Positions 31,219 through 39,298 of a stretch of DNA of 51,863 bases are shown in pieces. The notes beneath the pieces were generated by a model. That model was given only the letters and a program-made list of their open reading frames with translations. It made no database searches and was not told the DNA's origin. Made by a program: the position numbers and the translations under genes. Position 1 is the stretch's first letter. Every line of letters begins with the position of its first letter. The DNA lies in NCBI GenBank assembly GCA_004554165.1, contig SFNQ01000018.1, positions 1-51,863 on the forward strand, read 5' to 3'. Origin of the DNA: Clostridiales bacterium. Its GTDB lineage: Bacteria > Bacillota > Clostridia > Christensenellales > CAG-138.

Positions 31219-31700
31219 AAGATTTTATCCACCAAAAAGCAAAGAAATCGAGAAAATTCGAGATAATATTCCAAAATTATACAGCGGCAGCGCAGTTTAT
31301 CGGGCTTTGGCCAAAAACTCCGGGAGAAATCGCAGCTTTGGAGGGGGCCTTGCCGTCTGGATGGCTTGCGCGGCGGAGCGGAGCCATCCGCAAAGGCCCC
31401 TGCTTTGCAGGGGCTGCCTCCGAAAAAGGGGGGCGCTTCAGACCGAAGCCGCAGGCGCACAAACACAGAAGCAGGCGTTTAAAACCCTTTCAAAGCAGCC
31501 CGGGCCGCAACGGGGCTCCCTATGCAGGGGCTGGCGGCGCAGTTGGTTGACAGGTCAACACTTGACCTCCGAACGGGAACAGCACAGGAAAGCCGCCCAT
31601 AACGGACAGGGGGAGGCGTCGCGCCGGAAAACATGCCCACGGAGCCGGAAAACCTGAGAAAAGCAGCCTCCTGAGCCAACCAGGCGCTGAAGAACAGACT
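31219..31700. other. Gene-free region between rpsR terminator and Spo0A-C-like gene
   Basis: No gene supported. The AT-rich end near 31220-31285 includes a minus-strand TATAAT (31281-31276) with no good -35, possibly the Spo0A-C-like promoter. A GC hairpin gcccctgc-ttt-gcaggggc is centred near 31406. The remainder is GC-rich without recognisable features. Confidence 0.4.
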
Positions 31701-31724
31701 GGGGAGCCGCAGATACGGCTCCCC
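31701..31724 (-). terminator. Terminator of rpsF-ssb-rpsR operon
   Basis: ggggagccg and cggctcccc form a 9-bp stem around a 6-base loop, about 80 bases past the rpsR stop on the minus strand. The T-run is poor (agtctgttctt), so efficiency is uncertain. Confidence 0.55.
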
Positions 31725-31801
31725 CCTCAAGCTAACAATCCTTATTGGTTCAGTGCCTTTACGCCGCCGCCATGGGCGGCAGCGTGCAACGCGGCTTGCG
31801 C

Positions 31802-32044
31802 TCAGTCTGCAACGTAGGGCAGCAGGGCAACGATGCGGGCGCGCTTGATGGCGATGGCCAGATCACGCTGGTGCTTGGCGCACACGCCGGACATGCGGCG
31901 GGGCATGATCTTACCGCGCTCGGTGACGAACTTTTCGAGCGTGCGGACGTCCTTGTAATCGATGCTGGTTGCCTTATCCACGCAGAACTTGCAAACCTTG
32001 CGGCGGCTGCGCCGCGGACGGGGCCGCATTTTACGTTCTTCCAT
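31802..32044 (-). CDS. rpsR: 30S ribosomal protein S18
   Basis: An 80-residue S18: RRSRRKVCKFC near the N-terminus, IDYKDVRTLEKFVTERGKI, then PRRMSGVCAKHQRDLAIAI and ARIVALLPY at the end. It binds S6 on the platform of the 30S subunit. Start ATG 32044 has AGGAGG upstream. Third gene of rpsF-ssb-rpsR. Confidence 0.98.
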   Translation of the reverse strand: MEERKMRPRPRRSRRKVCKFCVDKATSIDYKDVRTLEKFVTERGKIMPRRMSGVCAKHQRDLAIAIKRARIVALLPYVAD

Positions 32045-32068
32045 GGTTAGCCTCCTGTGATTGAAGAA

Positions 32069-32488
32069 TTAAAAGGGAATGTCGTCGGACTGGATGTCGG
32101 TAAACCCGGCCAGATCCTGCGGCGCCGCATTGCTCTGGCGCGGCGCGGAATAGCCGCTGCCGTCGTCCTGCTGGCGCGGGGAGAGGAATTCGACCTCGTC
32201 CGCCGAAACGTCCAGCGACATGCGGGTGGTGCCGTCCTTGGCCTCGTAAGTGCGGGCCTGAAGCTCGCCGATGACCGCAACCTTACGCCCCTTGGAGAGG
32301 TATTTGGCGCAGGTATCTCCCAGCTGGCGCCAGGCGTTGATGCGGAAAAAGTCTGTGACCTTTTCTCCGCCCTGCGGGGCAAAACGGCGGTTGACGGCGA
32401 TGTTGAAGGTGCAGACCGTTACGCCGTTGGGCGTGGAGCGCACCTCGGGATCATGCGTCAGGTTGCCGATGAGCGTGATTTTGTTCAT
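32069..32488 (-). CDS. ssb: Single-stranded DNA-binding protein
   Basis: A 139-residue SSB: an N-terminal OB fold (MNKITLIGNLTHDPEVRSTP, NGVTVCTFNIAVNRRF, DFFRINAWRQLGDTCAKYL), a glutamine/serine-rich linker, and the acidic C-terminal tip DDIPF that recruits replication and repair proteins. Located between rpsF and rpsR as in most Bacillota. Confidence 0.98.
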   Translation of the reverse strand: MNKITLIGNLTHDPEVRSTPNGVTVCTFNIAVNRRFAPQGGEKVTDFFRINAWRQLGDTCAKYLSKGRKVAVIGELQARTYEAKDGTTRMSLDVSADEVEFLSPRQQDDGSGYSAPRQSNAAPQDLAGFTDIQSDDIPF

Positions 32489-32521
32489 GCGGTGCCATCC
32501 TTTCCGTACTGTTGGGAAGCA

Positions 32522-32809
32522 TTACGCTTCCTTGCGGGTGACCATATAGCGAAGAATCTGCTCGTCGTTCTTCATGTTACGCTCCAGCTCCTTCGGGAAC
32601 TCGGGCGCACTGTTGAACGACATCAAAACGTAAGTTCCTTCGGTCTTATAGTCGATGGGGTAGGCGAGTCTGCGCTTGCCCCACTCGTCGATGGCCACGA
32701 CCTCTGCGCCGTTGCTCTCAACGATTCCCTTGAACTTCTCGATGGAGGCGCGGGTGGCTTCCTCGTCGAGCTCGGGTACGATAATGTACAGGACTTCATA
32801 TTGATTCAT
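32522..32809 (-). CDS. rpsF: 30S ribosomal protein S6
   Basis: A 95-residue S6 with start MNQYEVLYIIVPELDEE, the WGKRRLAYPIDYKTEGTY core and a normal length. First gene of rpsF-ssb-rpsR, preceded by GGAGGTG. A leader hairpin at 32836-32856 could be the S6:S18 autoregulatory site. Confidence 0.98.
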   Translation of the reverse strand: MNQYEVLYIIVPELDEEATRASIEKFKGIVESNGAEVVAIDEWGKRRLAYPIDYKTEGTYVLMSFNSAPEFPKELERNMKNDEQILRYMVTRKEA

Positions 32810-32835
32810 TCATTTCACCTCCTTATGGACTTTTG

Positions 32836-32856
32836 GCTCCGCCTCTTGTGCGGAGC
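32836..32856 (-). promoter_or_regulatory. Leader hairpin of rpsF operon
   Basis: On the minus strand gctccgc-acaagag-gcggagc forms a 7-bp stem in the roughly 65-base leader between the promoter and rpsF. Many bacteria autoregulate rpsF through an S6:S18-binding leader; whether this hairpin carries the required bulge is not clear to me. Confidence 0.45.
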
Positions 32857-32877
32857 AAGAAGGACGTTAGCGTAGGC

Positions 32878-32906
32878 AGTATACCACAGCCATTTTGAGA
32901 AAGCAA
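32878..32906 (-). promoter_or_regulatory. Promoter of rpsF-ssb-rpsR
   Basis: Minus strand TTGCTT (32906-32901), 17 bases, TATACT (32883-32878). Start is expected near 32871. Confidence 0.65.
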
Positions 32907-32927
32907 GCGAAAAGCGGGCAAATTATC

Positions 32928-34265
32928 CTATTTTACGGCCAGCTTCTCGATGGCCTCGGCAAAGACCACCGTGTTGAAGCGGATGCTGGAAAGCGCGATG
33001 CTCTCGTTGGGCATATGGCACTCCGATTCTTCGCCCTCCGGGTCGATGCCGAAGGCGACGGAGTTGGGGAACGCGCGCGCGTAGGTGCCGCCGCCCGTGG
33101 TGAGGGGCTCCGCCTTATGGCCGATGTTGCGCTCATACACGGAGAGGAGCGCGGAGACGAGCTCCGAATCCCGGGGGATGAAATGGCCCGCCGTTTCCTT
33201 AATGGTGGTGCGGGCAAAGCCCAGCGCGCCGAAAACCGCGTCCTCCCTGTCAAGCAGCGCCTGAAGGGAGAGGGAGAAGGGGTGGCGCACATCCAGCGTG
33301 AGGGAAATGCCGTTTTCATCCCAGCGCAGCATGTCCGGCGAGAGGGTCAGGCGGCCGGATTCGTCCCGGATGTCCAGGCCGAAGCCCTCGCCGTGCTTGT
33401 CAAAGCCCAGCAGCGCGGCCAGCGCGGTGGCGTCGGCATAATCCTCCGCGTCCAGAGGCTGTTCGGCCAGCACATGCAGCAGGCACTGGAGCGCGTTTTT
33501 TGTCGGCTCATTGTGCGCGGCATGCCCGCCAAAGCCGCGGATGCGGATGGTGTTTTCGGAAAACTCGGCGGCAAAGCCCTCCGGCACTTCGCAGGGCACG
33601 GCGGGGAAGGGCAGAACCGCGCTGGCCTCGCCGGGGACCACGTTGGGCGCTGTGCCGCAGTGGATGCGGACGCCGCTGCCGGAGCGGGGCTTGTCAAAGC
33701 GGGTCTGGCAGATGCCCATTTCAGAATTGACCAGAGGGTAGTTCGCGTCCGGCGTAAAGCCCATGGCGGGCAGCTCCTCGGTCTGCTTATAACGGTCGAT
33801 GCAGGCCCAGCCCAGCTCCTCGTCGCCGCCAAGGAACAGGCGAACGCGGCGCTTCATCGGCAGCCCGGCGGCCTTGACGGCTGCCATGGCGTACAGCGCG
33901 GAAACCGCGGCGCTCTTGTCGTCGCAAACGCCCCGCGCGATCAGGCGGCCCGCCCGCTCCACCGGCTCGAAGGGATCGCTCTGCCAGCCGCCGCCTGCGG
34001 GCACGACGTCCAGATGCGCCATAATCATGAGCAGCTCCTCGCCCTCGCCAAAGTCCACGGTGGCGCAGTATCCGTCCAGCATCCGGGTCTTTTCAAAGCC
34101 CAGACGCCTGGCCAGCTTCAGGGTATAGTCCAGCGCGTCGTACACGGGCTTGCCCAGCGGCATCCCCTCCCGGGGCTCGCCGCGGCTGACGCTGGGAATC
34201 CGCAGCAGGCCCCGGAGCGCCTCGAGCTGCTCGTCCATATGGGAGTCGATCCATTGTTTCAACAT
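32928..34265 (-). CDS. M20-family Mn/Zn dipeptidase, PepV/Sapep type
   Basis: This 445-residue metallopeptidase has co-catalytic metal ligands in MAHLDVVP (His), GVCDDKSAA (Asp), GGDEELGW (catalytic Glu pair), FTPDANYP (Asp) and ECHMPNE (His near the C-terminus). The length and the FTPDA(N/D)YP motif are typical of PepV/Sapep dipeptidases, which hydrolyse dipeptides in the cytoplasm. Thirteen bases separate it from the yitT-like gene upstream on the same strand, so they are likely co-transcribed. Confidence 0.92.
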   Translation of the reverse strand: MLKQWIDSHMDEQLEALRGLLRIPSVSRGEPREGMPLGKPVYDALDYTLKLARRLGFEKTRMLDGYCATVDFGEGEELLMIMAHLDVVPAGGGWQSDPFEPVERAGRLIARGVCDDKSAAVSALYAMAAVKAAGLPMKRRVRLFLGGDEELGWACIDRYKQTEELPAMGFTPDANYPLVNSEMGICQTRFDKPRSGSGVRIHCGTAPNVVPGEASAVLPFPAVPCEVPEGFAAEFSENTIRIRGFGGHAAHNEPTKNALQCLLHVLAEQPLDAEDYADATALAALLGFDKHGEGFGLDIRDESGRLTLSPDMLRWDENGISLTLDVRHPFSLSLQALLDREDAVFGALGFARTTIKETAGHFIPRDSELVSALLSVYERNIGHKAEPLTTGGGTYARAFPNSVAFGIDPEGEESECHMPNESIALSSIRFNTVVFAEAIEKLAVK

Positions 34266-34278
34266 GTCCTGCTACCTC

Positions 34279-35166
34279 CTAATTGATACTGCCAAAGCCC
34301 CGGCCCAGCACCTCGCGCGTATCGATAATGGAGATCAGCGCCTCCGGATCGATCTCGCGCACAATGCGGCGGATGACGGAAAGCTCGGTGGTCCTTGCGA
34401 TGACATAAACCAGCGTTTTGTCCCGGCCGGTATAGGCGCCCTTGGCGGGAATCAGCGTGACGCCGCGATGCACCTCCGCCAGAACGTGGGGCGCAATCTG
34501 CTCCCAATGATCCGAAATGATGAACAGCGTCTTGGTGCGGTTCAGACCCTGCATGACGTTGTTGAAGGCCACGCTGGACACGAACATGACCACGATGGAC
34601 AGCGCCGCCACGTCCAGCCCACGGATGAGCGCAAGGCCCGCAATGATCAGCAGGTTGATCCCGAGGCTGATGGAGCCCATGGGGAAGGAGAAGCGCCGGT
34701 TCAGCAGCAGCGCGATCACATCCGTGCCGCCGCCGGACGCGCCGCGGCGGATGATGGGCGCGCCGCAGGCGCCGCAGATCACCGCGCCCAGCAGGGCGCT
34801 GGTAATGCGCGAGACGGGGTCTTCAAAATCAAAGGGGATGCGGATCCCGGCGGTCAGGCCCATGCAGGCGGTGAACCACAGGGAAGTAATGATGGTATAA
34901 ACGGTGAACTTCAGGCGCATCTTGCACAGGGCCAGGATGAGCACGGGGATGTTGAGCACAAGGAGCGTCAGCCAGGCCGGAACGGCGAGGGCATACTCCA
35001 CCAGCATGCCGATGCCGGTAAAGCCGCCGCTGACCAGGCCGTTGGGCTTATACAGTCCGTTGATGGCGACGCACTGGACAAACACCATCGACAGGATGAT
35101 GAGGAGCGTAAAAAGCTCCTGCTTCCATTCGATTTTCGGGCGCTGCTGCGCTGTTTCGTTTTTCAT
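34279..35166 (-). CDS. YitT family membrane protein (DUF161/DUF2179)
   Basis: A 295-residue protein. Five to six N-terminal membrane helices contain the family's GLVSGGFTGIGML and GASGGGTDVIALL motifs. A cytosolic C-terminal DUF2179 domain follows (KGAYTGRDKTLVYVI, REIDPEALISI). Molecular function of YitT proteins is not established. Start ATG 35166 was chosen because the hydrophobic domain begins just after it; the open frame continues far upstream through the next gene's antisense strand. TATACT ends six bases before this ATG, so the message is probably leaderless. Confidence 0.9.
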   Translation of the reverse strand: MKNETAQQRPKIEWKQELFTLLIILSMVFVQCVAINGLYKPNGLVSGGFTGIGMLVEYALAVPAWLTLLVLNIPVLILALCKMRLKFTVYTIITSLWFTACMGLTAGIRIPFDFEDPVSRITSALLGAVICGACGAPIIRRGASGGGTDVIALLLNRRFSFPMGSISLGINLLIIAGLALIRGLDVAALSIVVMFVSSVAFNNVMQGLNRTKTLFIISDHWEQIAPHVLAEVHRGVTLIPAKGAYTGRDKTLVYVIARTTELSVIRRIVREIDPEALISIIDTREVLGRGFGSIN

Positions 35167-35172
35167 AAGGCC

Positions 35173-35200
35173 AGTATAACAGAAGAGAAGAAAAAAGCAA
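35173..35200 (-). promoter_or_regulatory. Leaderless promoter of yitT-like gene
   Basis: Minus strand TTGCTT (35200-35195), 16 bases, TATACT (35178-35173), then six bases and ATG 35166. Geometry matches the amidohydrolase promoter at 3811-3839. No Shine-Dalgarno sequence is possible. Confidence 0.55.
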
Positions 35201-35276
35201 GGCGCAAACAGCGGACGGCCAGCGCAGGGGAGGCGGGCCGTCCGCCTTGGCGGGTTCGGGTGCGGCAAAGGTAAGC

Positions 35277-36104
35277 TCAGCCGATTTCGTCCAGCAGCAG
35301 CATGGCGCAGGGGCGGACGCTGGACTCCAGATCCCGCAGATAGTCGGAGAGCTTTGCGGCGCGGCTCTTCATGGGCGCCTGCAAAAACTCCGTGTTGACG
35401 CGCAGAAGCTCGGAGAAGCATTTCATGAGCACCTTGCTGCGCTCGCGCTCGTGCAGCAGCTGCGTTTCCAGCTGCCGCATGCGCTGGGCGTTGCCCGTTG
35501 CGCCCACGGCAAGCCGGCCCAGCGCGTTCAGCAGCGCGGGAACGTCCAGCCCTTCCACGTTTTCCAGCGCGTCCACCACCTCCGCGGCGATATCCGCCGC
35601 CGGGCGGTCCTGCTTGCGCGGTCTGCCAACCTTGTGCGCCCGGGGCTCCGTGTAGGGGTCGAATACGGGCCTGCCCTCGCTGCGCAGTTTTTCCATTACA
35701 CGGCGCACCAGCGCGGGATCGCTGCGGATGAGCGAGCGGTACTTGTTCTGGTAGCGCAGCATGGCCCGCTGCTGCCCGCCGCCGAGCCGGAGCGTGCAGC
35801 TGCGGACGGACTCGCCCTCGGCCTGCGCCAGCAGCACGGTTTCCATGAGCTGCTCCGCCTCCTCCTCGGTGAAGGGCACAAAGGCGGGGCTGTGGCGGCC
35901 GCCCGCCTCGCCGCCGCTCTTGACGCGCGCGTAGTAGTAATTCCGCACGCTGTTGGGCTGCCGGCCGGACTGTTTGGCCATCTCGTCGAATACGGACTTG
36001 AGCGGCCTGCCCGCCTGCCTCGCGCGCTCGGCAAGGTCGAACAGCAGCGCGTCCTCGGCCTCTGTCCAACCGGCGTGCGCCCGGGTCATCTTGATCAATT
36101 CCAT
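35277..36104 (-). CDS. Myb/SANT-like DNA-binding protein, RsfA-like
   Basis: The N-terminus of this 275-residue protein (GWTEAEDALLFDLAERARQAGRPLK, written in parts: GWTEAEDALL..AGRPLKSVF) is a Myb/SANT-type helical domain. QPNSVRNYYYARV then supplies the recognition helix, the pattern of RsfA-like prespore regulators and YlbO-type proteins. A second WTEAE-like segment (FVPFTEEEAEQLMETVL) is near 76. The C-terminal half is charged and probably coiled coil (about 205-245). Target genes are unknown; relation to sporulation is inference from the family. Confidence 0.7.
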   Translation of the reverse strand: MELIKMTRAHAGWTEAEDALLFDLAERARQAGRPLKSVFDEMAKQSGRQPNSVRNYYYARVKSGGEAGGRHSPAFVPFTEEEAEQLMETVLLAQAEGESVRSCTLRLGGGQQRAMLRYQNKYRSLIRSDPALVRRVMEKLRSEGRPVFDPYTEPRAHKVGRPRKQDRPAADIAAEVVDALENVEGLDVPALLNALGRLAVGATGNAQRMRQLETQLLHERERSKVLMKCFSELLRVNTEFLQAPMKSRAAKLSDYLRDLESSVRPCAMLLLDEIG

Positions 36105-36194
36105 GAAATAGATTCACCTCGCTGTAATTTGTCTCCAGGGTATGGCCGAGTATTGGCAAATGTTTTTCTGTTTATACCCTATGACGCGCGCGGC

Positions 36195-36223
36195 TTGTCT
36201 GATTCTTGCGCATGTAGTAAGAT
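36195..36223 (+). promoter_or_regulatory. Promoter of L,D-transpeptidase unit
   Basis: TTGTCT (36195-36200), 17 bases, TAAGAT (36218-36223). Predicted leader is about 30 bases with gaggagag before ATG 36260. Confidence 0.5.
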
Positions 36224-36259
36224 ATGTAGAGAATTTTTATTGCCCGAGGAGAGAGTTTC

Positions 36260-37102
36260 ATGCGTTTGCGCCGCGCCGTCGTCTTTGCCCTGTTTCCCCT
36301 GCTTGCCGCAGCCCTCTGCGGCTGTGCGCCGCTGGAAGAGCAGGACCTGCGGCAGGCGCCGGCCGCCGTTGCCGGGACTGCGGTTCCGACCGCAGAGCCT
36401 TTGCAAACGCCCCTGCAAACGCCCACGCCTGCGCCCACAGCCACGCCTGCGCCCACGGCCACGCCCGTGCCCACGGCGACGCCCGTGCCGGACTATGTGC
36501 CGGCGGATGTGCCGGAGCAGGAGGGACTGTATAAGCTGGTGGTCTATTTCGGCACGCAGTCGGTGGCGGCCTACCGGGCGGAGAACGGGCGCTGGGTGAC
36601 GGAGCGCGTGATGATCTGCTCCACGGGAAAGACCACGCCGGAGGGCGCATGGCGCGTGCATACCAAGTATCGCTACCACTCGCTGTTCGGCGCGCGGGGG
36701 CAGTATTGCTGCCGCATCATCGACCACTTTCTGTTCCACTCGGTGCCGATCGACGAGAACGCCCGCAGGCTGGAGGACGGCAAGCAGCGCATGAAGCTGG
36801 AAGAGTATGAAAAGCTGGGGACCCGGGCTTCGGACGGCTGCGTGCGCCTGAGTTGCATCGACGCCAAGTGGATTTATGACAACTGTGACCGCAGCACCGT
36901 GGTGGTAATGACGGCGGCGGACGGCCCCGTACCCACCGCGCCGCCGGCGCTGATTGCGGGCGCGCCCTATGAGACGGAGCCGGGCTACGGCTGGGATCCC
37001 ACCGATCCCGATCCGGACAACCCCTATCACGCGGTTTACGGCCCGCCGGAGGAGACGCTGCCGGAGTCTGCCCAAACGCCCGCCCCGGAGCCTGCGCAAT
37101 GA
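36260..37102 (+). CDS. L,D-transpeptidase (YkuD) lipoprotein
   Basis: This 280-residue protein has lipobox LCGC (Cys22), a (TPAPTA)n-like Pro/Thr/Ala spacer (about 45-75), and a YkuD domain ending in the active-site motif HFLFHSVP...GTRASDGCVRLSC (catalytic Cys in SDGCVRL, about 194). It would cross-link peptidoglycan stem peptides or attach proteins at the cell surface. The tail is Pro/Asp-rich. The stop overlaps the following small gene by 4 bases. Confidence 0.9.
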   Translation: MRLRRAVVFALFPLLAAALCGCAPLEEQDLRQAPAAVAGTAVPTAEPLQTPLQTPTPAPTATPAPTATPVPTATPVPDYVPADVPEQEGLYKLVVYFGTQSVAAYRAENGRWVTERVMICSTGKTTPEGAWRVHTKYRYHSLFGARGQYCCRIIDHFLFHSVPIDENARRLEDGKQRMKLEEYEKLGTRASDGCVRLSCIDAKWIYDNCDRSTVVVMTAADGPVPTAPPALIAGAPYETEPGYGWDPTDPDPDNPYHAVYGPPEETLPESAQTPAPEPAQ

Positions 37103-37575
37103 GGCCCGGCGCAGCGGAAATCCTGCATACGGAGGCGCTGCCCTGCGGCTATACGCTCCGCTTTGTGAAAACGCGGGAGGACGGACGGTATCCGGCGCTA
37201 CCGCTGCCTGAGCTTCTCGTCATCGACGACCGGGGCGCGGCAGACCCCTCCTTCCGGCTGGTGGACTCCTGCCGGATTGTGCGGCGCAGGGAAAAGCGGG
37301 AGATTCTCCGCGCGGTGATGGACTATGACGCCCGTTTCCCTCTGGACCCGCCCTGGCGCAGGACGCTCCGCTCCATGGAAAAGGAATGGATGATCCATAA
37401 CGTGGCCTGGCGGCTGGGACTCTGCGCGGAAAGCGCGCGGCATGTGGACCTGAACAACGCGGAGGAGGGGCGCGGCTGGCGGCATTTCTTCCGCCGGGGC
37501 ATTGCGCTTGCTGCGCGGCGGCTTTTGCGGCGGCTGCGCCGGAGAACGGCGGCGGACGGGGAAACAGGGCGCTGA
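37099..37575 (+). CDS. Uncharacterised 158-residue basic protein
   Basis: I do not recognise this protein. It overlaps the L,D-transpeptidase gene by ATGA, so it is likely translated with it. Predicted soluble, with a short acidic centre and a strongly basic C-terminus (RRGIALAARRLLRRLRRRT). The middle (MEKEWMIHNVAWRLG, HVDLNNAEEGRGW) has the look of a conserved fold. No signal peptide or membrane segment is seen. Confidence 0.65.
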   Translation: MRPGAAEILHTEALPCGYTLRFVKTREDGRYPALPLPELLVIDDRGAADPSFRLVDSCRIVRRREKREILRAVMDYDARFPLDPPWRRTLRSMEKEWMIHNVAWRLGLCAESARHVDLNNAEEGRGWRHFFRRGIALAARRLLRRLRRRTAADGETGR

Positions 37576-37606
37576 ATTGCGGAAAGGAAAGGGAGGAAGA
37601 GGCAAT

Positions 37607-38020
37607 ATGTGGTTTGTGCTTGCACTCTTGTCGGCGGTTTTTGCGGCGGCCACCTCGATTCTGGCAAAGGTGGGCATCGAGGGGGTCAACTCCAATCTGG
37701 CCACGGCCATCCGCACCGCGGTTGTGCTCGTTATGGCCTGGGGCATGGTGTTTCTGACGGATGCGCAGGCAGGCCTTGGATCGATCAGCCGCAGGAGCTG
37801 GGTCTTTCTCATTCTCTCCGGGCTGGCCACGGGCGCGTCCTGGCTCTGCTACTATCGCGCGCTGCAAATCGGAGAGGCGTCGAAGGTGGTGCCGGTGGAC
37901 AAGCTCAGCGTGGTCATCACTCTGGTGCTGGCCTTTGCGTTTCTGCATGAGAAATTTACGCCCAAGGCCCTGATCGGCGCGGCGCTTATTACCGCAGGTA
38001 CGCTGGTTATGGCGCTGTAG
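37607..38020 (+). CDS. EamA-type (DMT superfamily) small membrane protein
   Basis: A 137-residue protein with about five helices, equal to a half-size EamA/DMT transporter. Motifs near the ends are FAAATSILAKVGIEGVNS and VPVDKLSVVITLVLAFAFLHEKF, typical of this family. Half-size members work as dimers. Start ATG 37607 follows GGGAGG; the frame extends upstream but out of homology. Substrate unknown. Confidence 0.88.
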   Translation: MWFVLALLSAVFAAATSILAKVGIEGVNSNLATAIRTAVVLVMAWGMVFLTDAQAGLGSISRRSWVFLILSGLATGASWLCYYRALQIGEASKVVPVDKLSVVITLVLAFAFLHEKFTPKALIGAALITAGTLVMAL

Positions 38021-38147
38021 AGCGGCAAAGGGGCAAAAAACGGCCTCCTCCAACAGGCGGGCCGTCACAAACGAAAACCCACCCCCCAATGGGCATTGCG
38101 CATAAAACGGTTGATCGGGACAGCAGTATGAACTGCCGTCCTGATTC

Positions 38148-38176
38148 TTGTATGCGATCCTGTTATGTGATAATAT
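38148..38176 (+). promoter_or_regulatory. Promoter of nitroreductase gene
   Basis: TTGTAT (38148-38153), 17 bases, TAATAT (38171-38176). About 85 bases of AT-rich leader precede ATG 38266. Confidence 0.55.
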
Positions 38177-38265
38177 GACAGCGAACAGTCCGGAGAATCG
38201 GAATTTGCTATGTTGTTCCAATCAAAAACAATAGAGAAAAATGGAAATGGAAAAGGAGTCACAAC

Positions 38266-38778
38266 ATGGAATTTTTTGATGTAATAAAAAATAGAGGAAG
38301 CTACCGTGGCGAATTTCTGCCGATAGACGTAGGAGAAGAGGATCTGAACAATATTTTGGATGCGGGCATCAGAGCGCCCTCAGGGTATAACCTGCAAACG
38401 ACTACTTTCATTGCCGTCCGGGATGCAAAAATCAAAGCGGAGATTGCCAACATTCTTTCCACCCCGGCTACCAGAACAGCGCCGGTGATCCTTGTCGTCA
38501 TGTCAGAGTCAAATGTTTCCCATAATGGATTGGATTTTGAAATGGTAGACTATGGTGCGGCCAGAGAAAATATCATGTTGGCCATCACTGCGTCCGGTTA
38601 TGCCGGAGTGTGGATGGACGGAATGGTTCGTCTGGATGGAGCGGGGGAAAAACTTACATCTTTGCTCTCTATCCCGGACGGGAAAACGATTCGGACGATT
38701 ATTCCCTTTGGAAAGCCTGCAGAAGAGGTAATACAGCGGGAAAAGAAATCCATGGAGGAACGCGCAAAAATTATCTAA
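38266..38778 (+). CDS. Nitroreductase family FMN protein
   Basis: A 170-residue protein of the nitroreductase fold: NRGSYRGEF (FMN contact, usually RRSiR), DAGIRAPSGYNLQ (aPSg.N.Q motif), AARENIMLAITASGYAGVWM and a C-terminal RTIIPFGKPAEE. It should bind FMN and reduce a small substrate with NAD(P)H. Codon use and base composition are clearly lower in G+C than flanking genes. A palindrome-rich region follows it, so recent acquisition is likely. Length is at the short end for the family. Confidence 0.85.
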   Translation: MEFFDVIKNRGSYRGEFLPIDVGEEDLNNILDAGIRAPSGYNLQTTTFIAVRDAKIKAEIANILSTPATRTAPVILVVMSESNVSHNGLDFEMVDYGAARENIMLAITASGYAGVWMDGMVRLDGAGEKLTSLLSIPDGKTIRTIIPFGKPAEEVIQREKKSMEERAKII

Positions 38779-39219
38779 TTACGACCGCTCTGATCTCTGT
38801 GGGATACGCTGGTCGCAGGGTTGCCTGTTACGATTATCGAGAATTACCATGGTTATTAAAGAAAAACACTGAGACGGCTTCCGGTTTATCAAACAGGCAT
38901 AAGGGCGCACTTCTATATGTGTGCCTTGCCTCACTGCATTCCGCACAAGGGTCTGCATCCCCTGCGTCGCTTTGCGGCGATCCTCTGAAAGCAAAAGGCG
39001 TGACCCCTTGCGTCACGCCTTGCGCTTGCCGAAGAAAACCGGGGTTGATAAGGGGCCGCAGCCCCTTATGTTCCATCCGGATCTGACGACAAGTGCGTCA
39101 GAACGGATGAAAACCGAGAGGGTTTCGTACGTTGCAGGTTTTGTCGCCCGGGAGCGAATGCGAGAGGCAAAACCTGTGAAAGCTCGAAAAAGTGGCGTTC
39201 CGCCACTTCTTCGACACGC
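38779..39219. repeat. Dense array of stem-loops (palindromic cassette)
   Basis: This gene-free stretch carries a series of perfect or near-perfect hairpins. They are aaggcgtgac/gtcacgcctt (38995-39021), taaggggc/gcccctta (39049-39068), ctgacg/cgtcag inside atccg/cggat (39075-39108), caggttttg/caaaacctg (39135-39176) and aagtggcg/cgccactt (39190-39208). The first is almost identical to the terminator at 39220-39250, so the array is bracketed by two direct copies of one palindrome. No protein domain is recognisable on either strand. Confidence 0.65.
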
Positions 39220-39250
39220 AAAAGGCGTGACCCCTTTCGTCACGCCTTTT
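39220..39250. terminator. Bidirectional terminator after the HD-domain gene
   Basis: aaaaggcgtgac (39220-39231) and gtcacgcctttt (39239-39250) form a perfect 12-bp stem with a 7-base loop and A/T runs on both sides, so it can terminate either strand. It ends the minus-strand HD gene (stop at 39299). Confidence 0.75.
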
Positions 39251-39298
39251 GCATATGTACTGTCCTATGAACAATGCCCACCCCGGGGGAGCCGCAAT

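Noticed and set aside
36153..36178. TTGGCA/TATACC as promoter for the L,D-transpeptidase
   Set aside because: Spacer is 14 bases; TTGTCT-17-TAAGAT further on is better placed.
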